Positions 1-5,776 are shown, counted from the first letter of the stretch. The stretch: DNA of 5,776 nucleotides from Bdellovibrionales bacterium (GCA_020434645.1 JAGRAK010000135.1:1-5776), one strand, 5' to 3'. Notes: generated from the sequence alone by a model not told the origin. Numbers and translations are program-made.

Positions 1-152
1 CACAGCGCCACACCATATCCCAAATTGAGTTCAACAGAACCCCCCAGAGGATAAGATCTTGAGTATCCACCAAGCTGCACATCAGCCCCCGCCCATGCAG
101 AATTTTCATGAATTAAAAAAAACTGTACGATAACTATCAGTAATAACGACAT
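1..152 (-). CDS. N-terminus of a secreted, probably outer-membrane protein (partial, runs off left edge)
   Basis: This minus-strand frame is open from an ATG at 152-150 to the window edge, giving 50 complete codons with an in-frame stop (TAA, 176-174) just upstream of the start region. The product begins with a hydrophobic stretch (residues 2-14, MSLLLIVIVQFFLI) and a likely signal peptidase I site after A-W-A (residues 19-21). The mature part that follows is rich in Gly, Tyr and alternating polar and hydrophobic residues (VQLGGYSRSYPLGGSVELNL), as in the first strands of outer-membrane beta-barrels. The signal peptide has no Lys or Arg before the hydrophobic core, which is unusual. An adjacent in-frame GTG (155-153) is an alternative start; AGGTG directly touches the ATG, so the ribosome site is not well placed for either. 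The family cannot be named from 50 residues. Barrel identity is inferred; secretion is fairly well supported. Confidence 0.68.
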   Translation of the reverse strand, partial: MSLLLIVIVQFFLIHENSAWAGADVQLGGYSRSYPLGGSVELNLGYGVAL

Positions 153-234
153 CACCTGTAGTGTACCCGAACTTTAAGCTCAGACCCAACTTCATTTAGT
201 GGCCTGAAGGCATTTTTTGTGAGATACAGCCCAC
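153..234. promoter_or_regulatory. Divergent intergenic region between the secreted-protein gene and tapT
   Basis: This 82-bp gap separates two genes that point away from each other, so it must carry the start signals for the left gene and probably also for tapT. No strong sigma-70 pair is visible. On the minus strand a weak TTGGGT / TACACT pair with 18-bp spacing ends 7 nt before the ATG, which would give an almost leaderless transcript. On the plus strand nothing convincing is seen, and the ribosome site of tapT is weak (GAG about 11 nt ahead). The regulatory role comes from gene arrangement only. Confidence 0.35.
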
Positions 235-933
235 ATGTCTTTTTCAAATCACAATCAAGCGCCAATAACAAATACACCACATCGTCGCGCAAAAGATCCC
301 GTCATCAGAGAGTATGATGGCCGCTGTCATGAGTGTTACATGAGAATTGAAAAATGCATCTGTGATTTAGTTCCTGAAATTGATAATAAAAGTTTTTTGA
401 CCGTTATTATGCATCACCGAGAAAGCTATAAGACCACTAACTCAGCCCGCATTGCGTGTATGGCTTTAAAAAACAGTCAAATACTACTTCGTGGGCTAAA
501 AGGCGCTCCGCTGATACTACCAGAACTTGATTCAGCATCAGACTCACAAAGCCCCTACAACAACACACAACCCGTACTCCTGACGCTCAATGAACGATCG
601 GAACTTCTCACTCCTGAATTTGTAAGGAGCTTTAATAAACCCCTCCACCTTATCGTGCCTGATGGCAACTGGGGACAAGCCAGTCGAGTTGGTAAACGTG
701 AACCAAGCCTCCAAAATATACCTTGGGTCAAACTCGCTCCTGGAGCTCCGTCTTGTTACAAATTGAGACATGAACATCACCCCGAAGGCCTCTCAACTCT
801 CGAAGCCATAGCCCGCGCTTTTGCCGTAATTGAAAGCCCTAGCATAGAAGACGAGTTAATGAAGATATTTAATGTTATGGTTGAAAGAACACTTGAAACA
901 CGACCCTCACGCGGCTCTCACTCAAGACCTTAG
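235..933 (+). CDS. tapT: tRNA-uridine aminocarboxypropyltransferase (DTW domain, TapT-like)
   Basis: This family (E. coli TapT/YfiP, human DTWD1/2) transfers the 3-amino-3-carboxypropyl group of S-adenosylmethionine to uridine 47 of tRNA, making acp3U in the cytoplasm. The 232-residue product has the expected landmarks. These are a Cys cluster C31-x2-C34-x6-C41-x-C43 (likely zinc), the HHRE...TNSARIA block (60-74), the signature D143-G-N-W146-xx-A, and the C-terminal Y-K-L-R...L-S-T-L-E-A-I block (175-192). Length matches E. coli TapT. The signature reads DGNW rather than the usual D-x-T-W. The start at 235 has only a weak ribosome site but is the only start before the Cys cluster that leaves the domain whole. 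It is divergent from the gene on its left and followed by an 89-bp gap, so it may be transcribed alone or with the signalling genes downstream. Family assignment is strong; the exact modified position is inferred from homologues. Confidence 0.88.
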   Translation: MSFSNHNQAPITNTPHRRAKDPVIREYDGRCHECYMRIEKCICDLVPEIDNKSFLTVIMHHRESYKTTNSARIACMALKNSQILLRGLKGAPLILPELDSASDSQSPYNNTQPVLLTLNERSELLTPEFVRSFNKPLHLIVPDGNWGQASRVGKREPSLQNIPWVKLAPGAPSCYKLRHEHHPEGLSTLEAIARAFAVIESPSIEDELMKIFNVMVERTLETRPSRGSHSRP

Positions 934-1009
934 TCGTGCGCCAAGAGCATCAACCGAATTGTGAAAAAACCATTTAAAATTTAAGACTTAGCTCTTTCAT
1001 TCCGAATAA

Positions 1010-1021
1010 ATATCTAGATAT
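1010..1021. repeat. 12-bp perfect palindrome directly before the PilZ start codon
   Basis: ATATCTAGATAT is a perfect inverted repeat with no spacer, ending 1 nt before the ATG at 1023. It occupies the place where a Shine-Dalgarno sequence would be, and no such sequence is seen for this gene. It could be a small operator or chance; a palindrome of this size is expected about once in a window this long. The rest of the gap 934-1022 is A/T-rich (for example 961-985) and could hold a promoter, but no clear -35/-10 pair stands out. Confidence 0.35.
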
Positions 1022-1022
1022 C

Positions 1023-1757
1023 ATGTGGAATTTACTTAAAAGATTTATTGGAATGAATCAAGATAGCATCAGCGCCGCTGAGAGCAATCCGTCTATTCAA
1101 AAACTTGTCAGCGCCAACTCTCTTAATAAACGAAAAAATATACGCATAAAATACCCGCATTTTGGCGCCTTCGGACTTTTTCCAAAAGTGAAATACAAAA
1201 ACTCAGAAATTATTGTTGGCAATATCAGCGCGGGCGGAATTTTAGTAATTGATGACACCGAGAGATTCGGAGACTCAATCGGAGAAGTCATCATGATTGA
1301 ACTTGAGTGGGATGACTTCTCAACTAAAATTAGAACAAGAATAGTGGGAGCCAACCTCCAACGGCGCCACCTTCAATTTATAGACTTTAATGCACAAGCT
1401 TTTTTAAGAATTTCAAAATTAACTAAGCCCGGTTACCTTGGCAGCCGATTTCATCAAGTTGAAGATCATGACGGCAAACTGCAAGCTATCGAATTGTGGG
1501 TTGGCCCGACAGGAGAGTCTCTGGTATTCCCGCGAGAAGGGGCTTTTGCCGAACTCACAATAAATGGTGAAAAAATAAATTTTCGTAGAGGGACACCCAC
1601 TCACCTTGCGTCCAATAATGCACCGATTAGTGTTGAGCGACTCCACGATATACTCGTCATTATTGCCAATCTTCCAAGATACTCCACTCGCGCAAAAGAT
1701 TTGCTTGAAATTATAGAAGATGAACTCCGCGCTCTACATTCGCGAAAAGCGGGTTGA
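1023..1757 (+). CDS. PilZ-domain protein, probable c-di-GMP receptor
   Basis: The 244-residue product has both halves of the PilZ c-di-GMP signature: R37-x3-R41 (RKNIR) and N67-x-S69-x2-G72 (NISAGG), at the usual distance for this small beta-barrel domain (about residues 36-132). PilZ proteins bind c-di-GMP and pass the signal to a partner, often controlling motility, adhesion or secretion. The first ten residues (MWNLLKRFIG) could form an amphipathic membrane-touching helix. Residues 153-244 are a second region of unknown family with short beta-strands and then a helical end (204-240); I do not recognise it. No Shine-Dalgarno sequence is visible; the start at 1023 is preferred over the in-frame ATG at 1053, which has GGA too close to it. 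The stop lies 2 nt before the ATG of the next gene, implying coupled translation and a shared task with the cyclic-nucleotide membrane protein. The partner relation is inference. Confidence 0.85.
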   Translation: MWNLLKRFIGMNQDSISAAESNPSIQKLVSANSLNKRKNIRIKYPHFGAFGLFPKVKYKNSEIIVGNISAGGILVIDDTERFGDSIGEVIMIELEWDDFSTKIRTRIVGANLQRRHLQFIDFNAQAFLRISKLTKPGYLGSRFHQVEDHDGKLQAIELWVGPTGESLVFPREGAFAELTINGEKINFRRGTPTHLASNNAPISVERLHDILVIIANLPRYSTRAKDLLEIIEDELRALHSRKAG

Positions 1758-1759
1758 AA

Positions 1760-3823
1760 ATGGCAAAGTTTGAGAAGTATAAGCCTCAACTCAAACCCGG
1801 CAAAATCACACCCTTCGGAGAAAAACTGATCTTTGAATCAGAACGCCCGGTTGATCAAATTGTCTTACCTATTGAACTCATTGATTTCTTACTTCTTTGC
1901 ACTGGCGAGCATACTGTCGCGCAAATTATTGAACAGCTCTATCACAGAAAAGGGATCATTCAGTTTAAGTCTATTTATCGCACTATTCATTACTTGCGTG
2001 ATCGTGGTTTTCTGCTCAATGGCGAAGAGCTCGAGATGAGTAAAAGTAAATCTACAATTCGCGACGATATGTTTTTATCATTTCGTTCTTTTTTTGAATT
2101 CCCTATTGGCAATCGTATTTTTAATGAAGGCACTCATCCCAATTTATTTTACATGCTCTCGATGCTCACTATTATTACGGCTATTTTAAGCTTTCAACTG
2201 GTAGAACAATCATGGTTTAGCTTGGCATTTTTTAATATAGGTGGCTCATATCTATCTGGGCTTTTTTATGTCTTTCTCACGTCATCTGTACTTTTATCTT
2301 TAAAGAATATATTCAAGTGCTTTATGCTGATTTTTTTAACAGGCAGAGCCTATAATTTTGGACTTGTTTTTAATGGTTTTTCTTTTTACTTCAGGGTTAA
2401 GTCTGATTCACTTTTTTTAGTTTCTAATCGCCTCTACCTGACTCTTTTTCACTTCGCTGTGACTCTTTGCTATTTTCCGATTATCGGGGGACTTTATTTT
2501 CTCTTTCCGAATCTGCCGTATTTAAACGAAACCATGAGTCTTGGCCTCCTCCTCTTTTTGTTTGAACTCAATCCATTTCAAGAAAGTGAAGCGAGCCATT
2601 TACTCAGATGGCTCTTTAATGATGACACTGTTACAAAATTATCTAACTACATGAATAATAAGCCGCTTTACTCTCTTGTTCACCCTACGGAGAGAAATAG
2701 AGATCATGGTCTTTATTTATTCTACACTCAATTTTCACTTGCTTGGTGTGCTGCGATTATTTACTCAAGCCTATCTGCTGTTATTCACCATCATGATACA
2801 TTTTTACACACGATCAAAACAGCTTCACTTGAAAACCGCATTGCCGCCCTTGTTGGTTTTACAGTTATTGTCTCACTTTTCTATATTGTGACCTACAATG
2901 CTTTTCGTCTGATCTACATGTCGATGCTGCTACCAGTTATTTGCAATATAAAGGATAACTTAAGAAGACGAAAAGCGCATCGCCTTGAATTTTTTAACAA
3001 CAAAGAGCTCTCAACGACACTTGAAGAGCTCCCACTTTTTAATTATTTAAGCCCTCAACTTTTAGATATGATTGTCAATCGCAGCGAGCTTAAAGAGTAC
3101 CCCAAAGACACCCCCGTCATTATTCAAGGCGACCCTGGTTCTCACCTTTACATACTTTTAAGCGGCTCTCTTGTTGTTAAAAAAATGTTGCCTTCAGGGC
3201 GCGTGCAAAGTGTGAGCGAAATTTTACCCATCAGTATTTTTGGTGAAACGGCGGTCATTGAAGACGCAAAGCGCACAGCCAATGTCGTGACAACTTCGAG
3301 CTCTATTATTTTAGAAGTACCTGCTAAAATGCTAAGACAAATCGCTGACGACGCTCAATATATACGTGAAATTCAAAGCTTTAGAAATGCCATTATCATC
3401 AACCAGTTTTTCACATCAGCTCCTGTTTTTAAAGACCTCAGCCCGAATATTGTGCAATATTTTGTGGCAAAGGGGCGGATGGAGACTTTTCAGCCGGATC
3501 AAATTATTTTTAAACAAGCCGATCCAGGCGACGGATTTTATTTACTCCTCAGAGGGTCAGTGGGTGTAAGTGTCAATGGTCAACCTGTAGCGCGAATTCA
3601 GCAAGGTGGATTCTTTGGTGAAATCTCTATGATAGCCGATGTTCCACGAACTGGCACAATTTATGCCCTAGATGCAGCCCAAGTCCTCAAAATCAGTCGC
3701 GATGCCTTTTGGGAGATTTTATCGCTAGATATCAATATCGCAATGTTTATAGAGTCGGTCGGCGAAATGCGCATTCGTGAGGATATTGAAATTATCAAAG
3801 CTGGCTCTACGCGTGTAGCATAA
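1760..3823 (+). CDS. Membrane protein: PqqD-like N-terminus, degenerate M50 (site-2 protease-like) core, two cyclic-nucleotide-binding domains
   Basis: This 687-residue protein is probably an inner-membrane sensor. Residues 17-88 resemble a PqqD-like winged helix (beta-strands, then LPIELIDFLLLCTGEHTVAQII and a helical end with YLRDRGFL). Residues 128-395 carry about five to six membrane segments (near 129-149, 166-194, 226-250, 259-270, 322-343, 362-394). Their order and loops follow M50 proteases: the GRAYNFGL segment at 195-202, then a sequence resembling the serine/aspartate-containing loop, then L270-N-P272. The HExxH position reads K182-N-I-F-K186, and the Asp-Gly after LNP is missing (QESEA), so the protease should be inactive. 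Two cNMP domains follow (about 420-535 and 552-665), with phosphate-cassette residues F494-G-E...R505-T and F619-G-E...P-R630-T. There is no DNA-binding tail. I use ATG 1760 (GGG six nt ahead) over TTG 1754. Domains are read by eye; cNMP domains are certain, the M50 and PqqD links are less so. Confidence 0.88.
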   Translation: MAKFEKYKPQLKPGKITPFGEKLIFESERPVDQIVLPIELIDFLLLCTGEHTVAQIIEQLYHRKGIIQFKSIYRTIHYLRDRGFLLNGEELEMSKSKSTIRDDMFLSFRSFFEFPIGNRIFNEGTHPNLFYMLSMLTIITAILSFQLVEQSWFSLAFFNIGGSYLSGLFYVFLTSSVLLSLKNIFKCFMLIFLTGRAYNFGLVFNGFSFYFRVKSDSLFLVSNRLYLTLFHFAVTLCYFPIIGGLYFLFPNLPYLNETMSLGLLLFLFELNPFQESEASHLLRWLFNDDTVTKLSNYMNNKPLYSLVHPTERNRDHGLYLFYTQFSLAWCAAIIYSSLSAVIHHHDTFLHTIKTASLENRIAALVGFTVIVSLFYIVTYNAFRLIYMSMLLPVICNIKDNLRRRKAHRLEFFNNKELSTTLEELPLFNYLSPQLLDMIVNRSELKEYPKDTPVIIQGDPGSHLYILLSGSLVVKKMLPSGRVQSVSEILPISIFGETAVIEDAKRTANVVTTSSSIILEVPAKMLRQIADDAQYIREIQSFRNAIIINQFFTSAPVFKDLSPNIVQYFVAKGRMETFQPDQIIFKQADPGDGFYLLLRGSVGVSVNGQPVARIQQGGFFGEISMIADVPRTGTIYALDAAQVLKISRDAFWEILSLDINIAMFIESVGEMRIREDIEIIKAGSTRVA

Positions 3824-3862
3824 AACTTGACTCATCGAAGCCTCTAATAAAGAATAAACCAA

Positions 3863-4816
3863 ATGAACAAAATAGCCTTATCTCTGTGCACATTGTGGCT
3901 CTCGACGTATCTATGCTCATGCAGCTCGATATTGTCAAAAATCGACACTGTCCATAAAAAAAATCCGAGCCCCAATACTTCGCAAGATGCAGCACAACCA
4001 CCAGCGGTCTCCACTAATGTGACCCCGAACATAGAAGTTTCAACATTTTGTGAGCGCGAACTGGGTAAGTTACCCGGCTCTTATGATAAAGAGGCGTTAA
4101 AAATTACTTGCGCCGAAATGAAGCAACTCTCAGGTTGCACCTCAGAAAATGGCGCGCCTATTCTTCATTATGAAAAAGAAGGAACAGATAAATCTAAAGG
4201 CAAACGCATTCTTGCTATGTCCCTTATTCATGGCGACGAGATCCCGAGCGGTAGTGTAACACGCGCCTGGATGGCCCGACTCCAAACCATTGACCCAAGA
4301 AACACCTGGAGAGTGCTGCCGATAGTGAACCCTGATGGTGTCACAAGTCGAACAAGACACAATGCTCAAGGGGTAGACCTCAACCGAAACTTTCCCTCAC
4401 AAGATTGGTCAGAAAAAGCCACTCCCTATTGGGTGAATAAGACCCGACGTGACCCACGCCGCTTTCCGGGCGATTCGCCTGCAAGTGAGTCTGAAACACG
4501 TTGTCTTGTAAAACATATCGATGAATTCAAACCTGACTTTATTATCTCAATACACACCCCGCTCGGTGTTTTAGATTTTGATGGCCCTCAAATTGCCAAT
4601 CCAGGATTCAAACCCCTTCCTTGGGTTGGTCTTGGCAATTTCTCAGGCAGTCTTGGCCGTTACATGTGGGTCGACAATAAAGTGCCGGTATTAACAATAG
4701 AACTTCGCGGCAACTCTGGCATCAAACGCTTAGATGATTTTGACCAGCTACAAGATATTTCAGGCACAGTGGCTATACAAGCTGGCCGCGTACTGAGTCA
4801 GGAAAAAAGACAGTGA
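3863..4816 (+). CDS. M14-family zinc carboxypeptidase lipoprotein, MpaA-like murein peptide amidase
   Basis: The product (317 residues) starts with a lipoprotein signal peptide whose lipobox is L17-C-S-C20; Ser at +2 favours outer-membrane sorting. A low-complexity Pro/Asn/Ser/Thr linker (about 33-58) precedes the enzyme. All M14 residues are visible: zinc ligands H123-x-x-E126 (IHGDE) and H231 (SIH), substrate-binding R165 and N174-R175 in GVDLNRNFP, and catalytic E280 in LTIELRG. The FPGDSPASESET segment (201-211) and IHTPLGVLDFDGP loop are closest to the MpaA group, which cuts the gamma-D-Glu to meso-diaminopimelate bond of murein peptides. E. coli MpaA is cytoplasmic, whereas this copy should act in the periplasm or at the outer membrane. 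It follows the cyclic-nucleotide protein by 39 bp with no clear terminator and overlaps cdd by 4 bp, so it is probably in an operon. The M14 call is firm; the exact substrate is inferred. Confidence 0.87.
   Translation: MNKIALSLCTLWLSTYLCSCSSILSKIDTVHKKNPSPNTSQDAAQPPAVSTNVTPNIEVSTFCERELGKLPGSYDKEALKITCAEMKQLSGCTSENGAPILHYEKEGTDKSKGKRILAMSLIHGDEIPSGSVTRAWMARLQTIDPRNTWRVLPIVNPDGVTSRTRHNAQGVDLNRNFPSQDWSEKATPYWVNKTRRDPRRFPGDSPASESETRCLVKHIDEFKPDFIISIHTPLGVLDFDGPQIANPGFKPLPWVGLGNFSGSLGRYMWVDNKVPVLTIELRGNSGIKRLDDFDQLQDISGTVAIQAGRVLSQEKRQ
4800..4803 (+). promoter_or_regulatory. Ribosome binding site deciding the GTG start of cdd
   Basis: AGGA lies 9 nt before the GTG at 4813, inside the end of the upstream peptidase gene. 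It supports the GTG start, which overlaps the peptidase stop as GTGA. The next in-frame ATG (4948) would remove the first third of the deaminase, so GTG is the only reasonable start. Confidence 0.5.
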
Positions 4817-5253
4817 GTACAACTAAAAAAGAACCAACTTTTGTCACTGATTCAAAAATATCAGAATCTTTATTTACAATAGCAAAAAAATATTTAAACC
4901 GTGCCCATTCACCTTACAGTAAGGTCAAAGTGGCTTGCGCTACCCTTATGAATGACGGCAAAATCTATGGGGGCTGCAATATCGAAAATGCCTCTTATGG
5001 TGGCACAATTTGCGCTGAACGTGTGGCGATCACGAAAGCTGTTTCTGAAGGCGCAAAAAGTATTAAAGCCATTCTTGTGTTAACGAATCAAAAAGAAATT
5101 TGGCCACCTTGCGGGATCTGCCGCCAAGTCATGGCTGAATTTGCCAAATCAAAAACACTTGTATTCACAACAAACCTCAAGGGCCAAATGATCACTTATA
5201 ATTTTTCGGATTTGCTTCCAGGAGCTTACACCCCCGATTACTTATTAAAGTAA
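4813..5253 (+). CDS. cdd: Cytidine deaminase, homotetrameric zinc type
   Basis: Cytidine deaminase converts cytidine and deoxycytidine to uridine and deoxyuridine plus ammonia in pyrimidine salvage in the cytoplasm. The 146-residue protein has the full active site: substrate-binding N56-I-E58-N, zinc and proton-transfer motif C67-A-E69-R70, and zinc pair C100-x2-C103 in PPCGICRQ. Spacing equals that of the short Bacillus-type tetrameric enzyme (Cys53, Glu55, Cys86, Cys89) with a constant shift of 14, so this copy simply has about 14 extra residues at the N-terminus (polar, Lys/Thr-rich). The GTG start overlaps the stop of the M14 peptidase by 4 bp, a sign of coupled translation. The 3' end overlaps the convergent apt gene by 9 bp. 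No residue is missing and identification is firm. Confidence 0.95.
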   Translation: MSTTKKEPTFVTDSKISESLFTIAKKYLNRAHSPYSKVKVACATLMNDGKIYGGCNIENASYGGTICAERVAITKAVSEGAKSIKAILVLTNQKEIWPPCGICRQVMAEFAKSKTLVFTTNLKGQMITYNFSDLLPGAYTPDYLLK

Positions 5254-5754
5254 AGATTGATTCGGATACGTCAGCTTAGACTTACCGTCTAAAGATTCTA
5301 TACTCATCATAAAAATAGAGCCCAGCACCTGGGCACCAGCTTTCTCACAAAGTTTTTCAACTGCACTTGCTGTACCGCCTGTTGCTAAAACATCATCAAT
5401 AATAGTGACTCGGTCACCTGGCTTTAGAGAGTCCTTATGAATTTCAACACTGTCTGACCCATATTCAAGAACATAATCTTCACGAATTGTTTCTCTGGGA
5501 AGCTTTCCGGGCTTTCGCACAATGACCAGCCCACAAGAAAGGTGTTGAGCCACTGCCGCTCCTAAAATAAACCCGCGACTTTCTATGGCCACTAGTTTAT
5601 CTGTCTGAGGATTCACCTTTTCTGCCAAATGCTTAGACAGAGCGCGAAAGGCTTCGCTATTTTCTAAAACCGGCGTGATATCTTTAAAGTTCACCCCTGG
5701 TTTCGGAAAGTTTGCAACAGTACGAATTAATCGACTGATCTGATCAACGGTCAT
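5245..5754 (-). CDS. apt: Adenine phosphoribosyltransferase
   Basis: Apt makes AMP from adenine and phosphoribosyl pyrophosphate (PRPP) in purine salvage in the cytoplasm. The 169-residue product shows the family blocks in order: an N-terminal IRTVANFPKPGVNFKDITP segment (10-28), ESRGF (58-62), the flexible-loop region RKPGKLP (80-86), EYGSDSVEIH (97-106), and the PRPP loop VTIIDDVLATGGTA (116-129) with both Asp residues. Length is normal for the shorter bacterial forms. The start at 5754 is preceded by only 22 bases of window with a weak GAG site 8-9 nt ahead; in those bases a TGA is in frame with the start, which bounds the reading frame and leaves open whether an upstream gene ends there. 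It converges with cdd, another salvage gene, with the two stop codons crossing over. Identification is firm. Confidence 0.95.
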   Translation of the reverse strand: MTVDQISRLIRTVANFPKPGVNFKDITPVLENSEAFRALSKHLAEKVNPQTDKLVAIESRGFILGAAVAQHLSCGLVIVRKPGKLPRETIREDYVLEYGSDSVEIHKDSLKPGDRVTIIDDVLATGGTASAVEKLCEKAGAQVLGSIFMMSIESLDGKSKLTYPNQSLL

Positions 5755-5776
5755 TTTGATAACTCAAGAAATCCAA

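Noticed and set aside
202..218. GCC-TGAA-GGC mini-hairpin followed by ATTTTTT, resembling a terminator before tapT
   Set aside because: The stem is only 3 bp, and no plus-strand gene is seen upstream for it to end.
914..948. GCTCT ... AGAGC inverted repeat around the tapT stop
   Set aside because: The loop of about 25 nt and lack of a following T-run make a terminator unlikely.
1097..1354. Minus-strand open frame within the PilZ gene, hydrophobic in translation
   Set aside because: It is opposite a well-supported gene, has no family signature, and its hydrophobicity is the usual mirror of a coding strand.
1754..1759. TTG start two codons before the chosen ATG of the membrane protein
   Set aside because: The GGG that could serve as ribosome site touches the TTG but is well spaced for the ATG at 1760; the protein differs by only two residues.
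3804..3820. CTAC-GCGT-GTAG hairpin at the end of the cyclic-nucleotide protein gene
   Set aside because: It has a 4-bp stem, lies in codons, and is followed by ATAAAAC rather than T residues.
3844..4032. Minus-strand open frames over the start of the lipoprotein gene
   Set aside because: They lack a ribosome site and recognisable motifs, and they overlap a gene with a clear signal peptide and catalytic residues.
5276..5292. Perfect 6-bp inverted repeat (TTAGAC / GTCTAA, 5-nt loop) just after the cdd stop
   Set aside because: It has no T-run on either strand and lies inside the apt coding sequence, so it is more likely chance than a terminator.

Overview
The window is a moderately AT-rich, densely coded bacterial stretch. 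It holds seven protein genes (one cut by the left edge) and no RNA genes, mobile elements or CRISPR. Lipoprotein and outer-membrane-type signal peptides point to a Gram-negative (diderm) host. The combination of a PilZ protein, a membrane protein with tandem cyclic-nucleotide domains, a secreted murein-peptide-amidase-like lipoprotein and base/nucleoside salvage genes would suit a Bdellovibrionota or other delta-proteobacteria-like organism. That placement is inference; there is no phylogenetic marker here that settles it.

Layout. At the left edge, a minus-strand gene starts at 152 and runs out of the window; its visible N-terminus is a signal peptide followed by glycine/aromatic-rich, barrel-like sequence. 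It is divergent from a tRNA-uridine aminocarboxypropyltransferase gene (tapT type, DTW domain, 235-933). After an 89-bp gap come two tightly coupled genes: a PilZ-domain protein (1023-1757) and, 2 nt later, a 687-residue membrane protein (1760-3823). The latter joins a PqqD-like winged-helix segment, a membrane core that looks like a site-2 protease (M50) without its catalytic residues, and two cyclic-nucleotide-binding domains. After 39 bp the same strand continues with an M14 zinc peptidase lipoprotein (3863-4816), whose stop codon overlaps the GTG start of a cytidine deaminase (cdd, 4813-5253). Adenine phosphoribosyltransferase (apt, 5245-5754) lies on the opposite strand and overlaps the end of cdd by 9 bp.

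How they may work together. The PilZ protein (c-di-GMP motif intact) and the dead-protease/cyclic-nucleotide protein look like one co-translated signalling module that could combine two nucleotide messengers at the inner membrane. The lipoprotein peptidase probably trims murein peptides outside the cytoplasm, while Cdd and Apt recover pyrimidine nucleosides and adenine. This fits a cell that feeds on wall fragments and nucleotides, its own or those of other cells. The most unusual item is the 1760-3823 protein. All gaps between genes are under 100 bp, and none contains a convincing rho-independent terminator.
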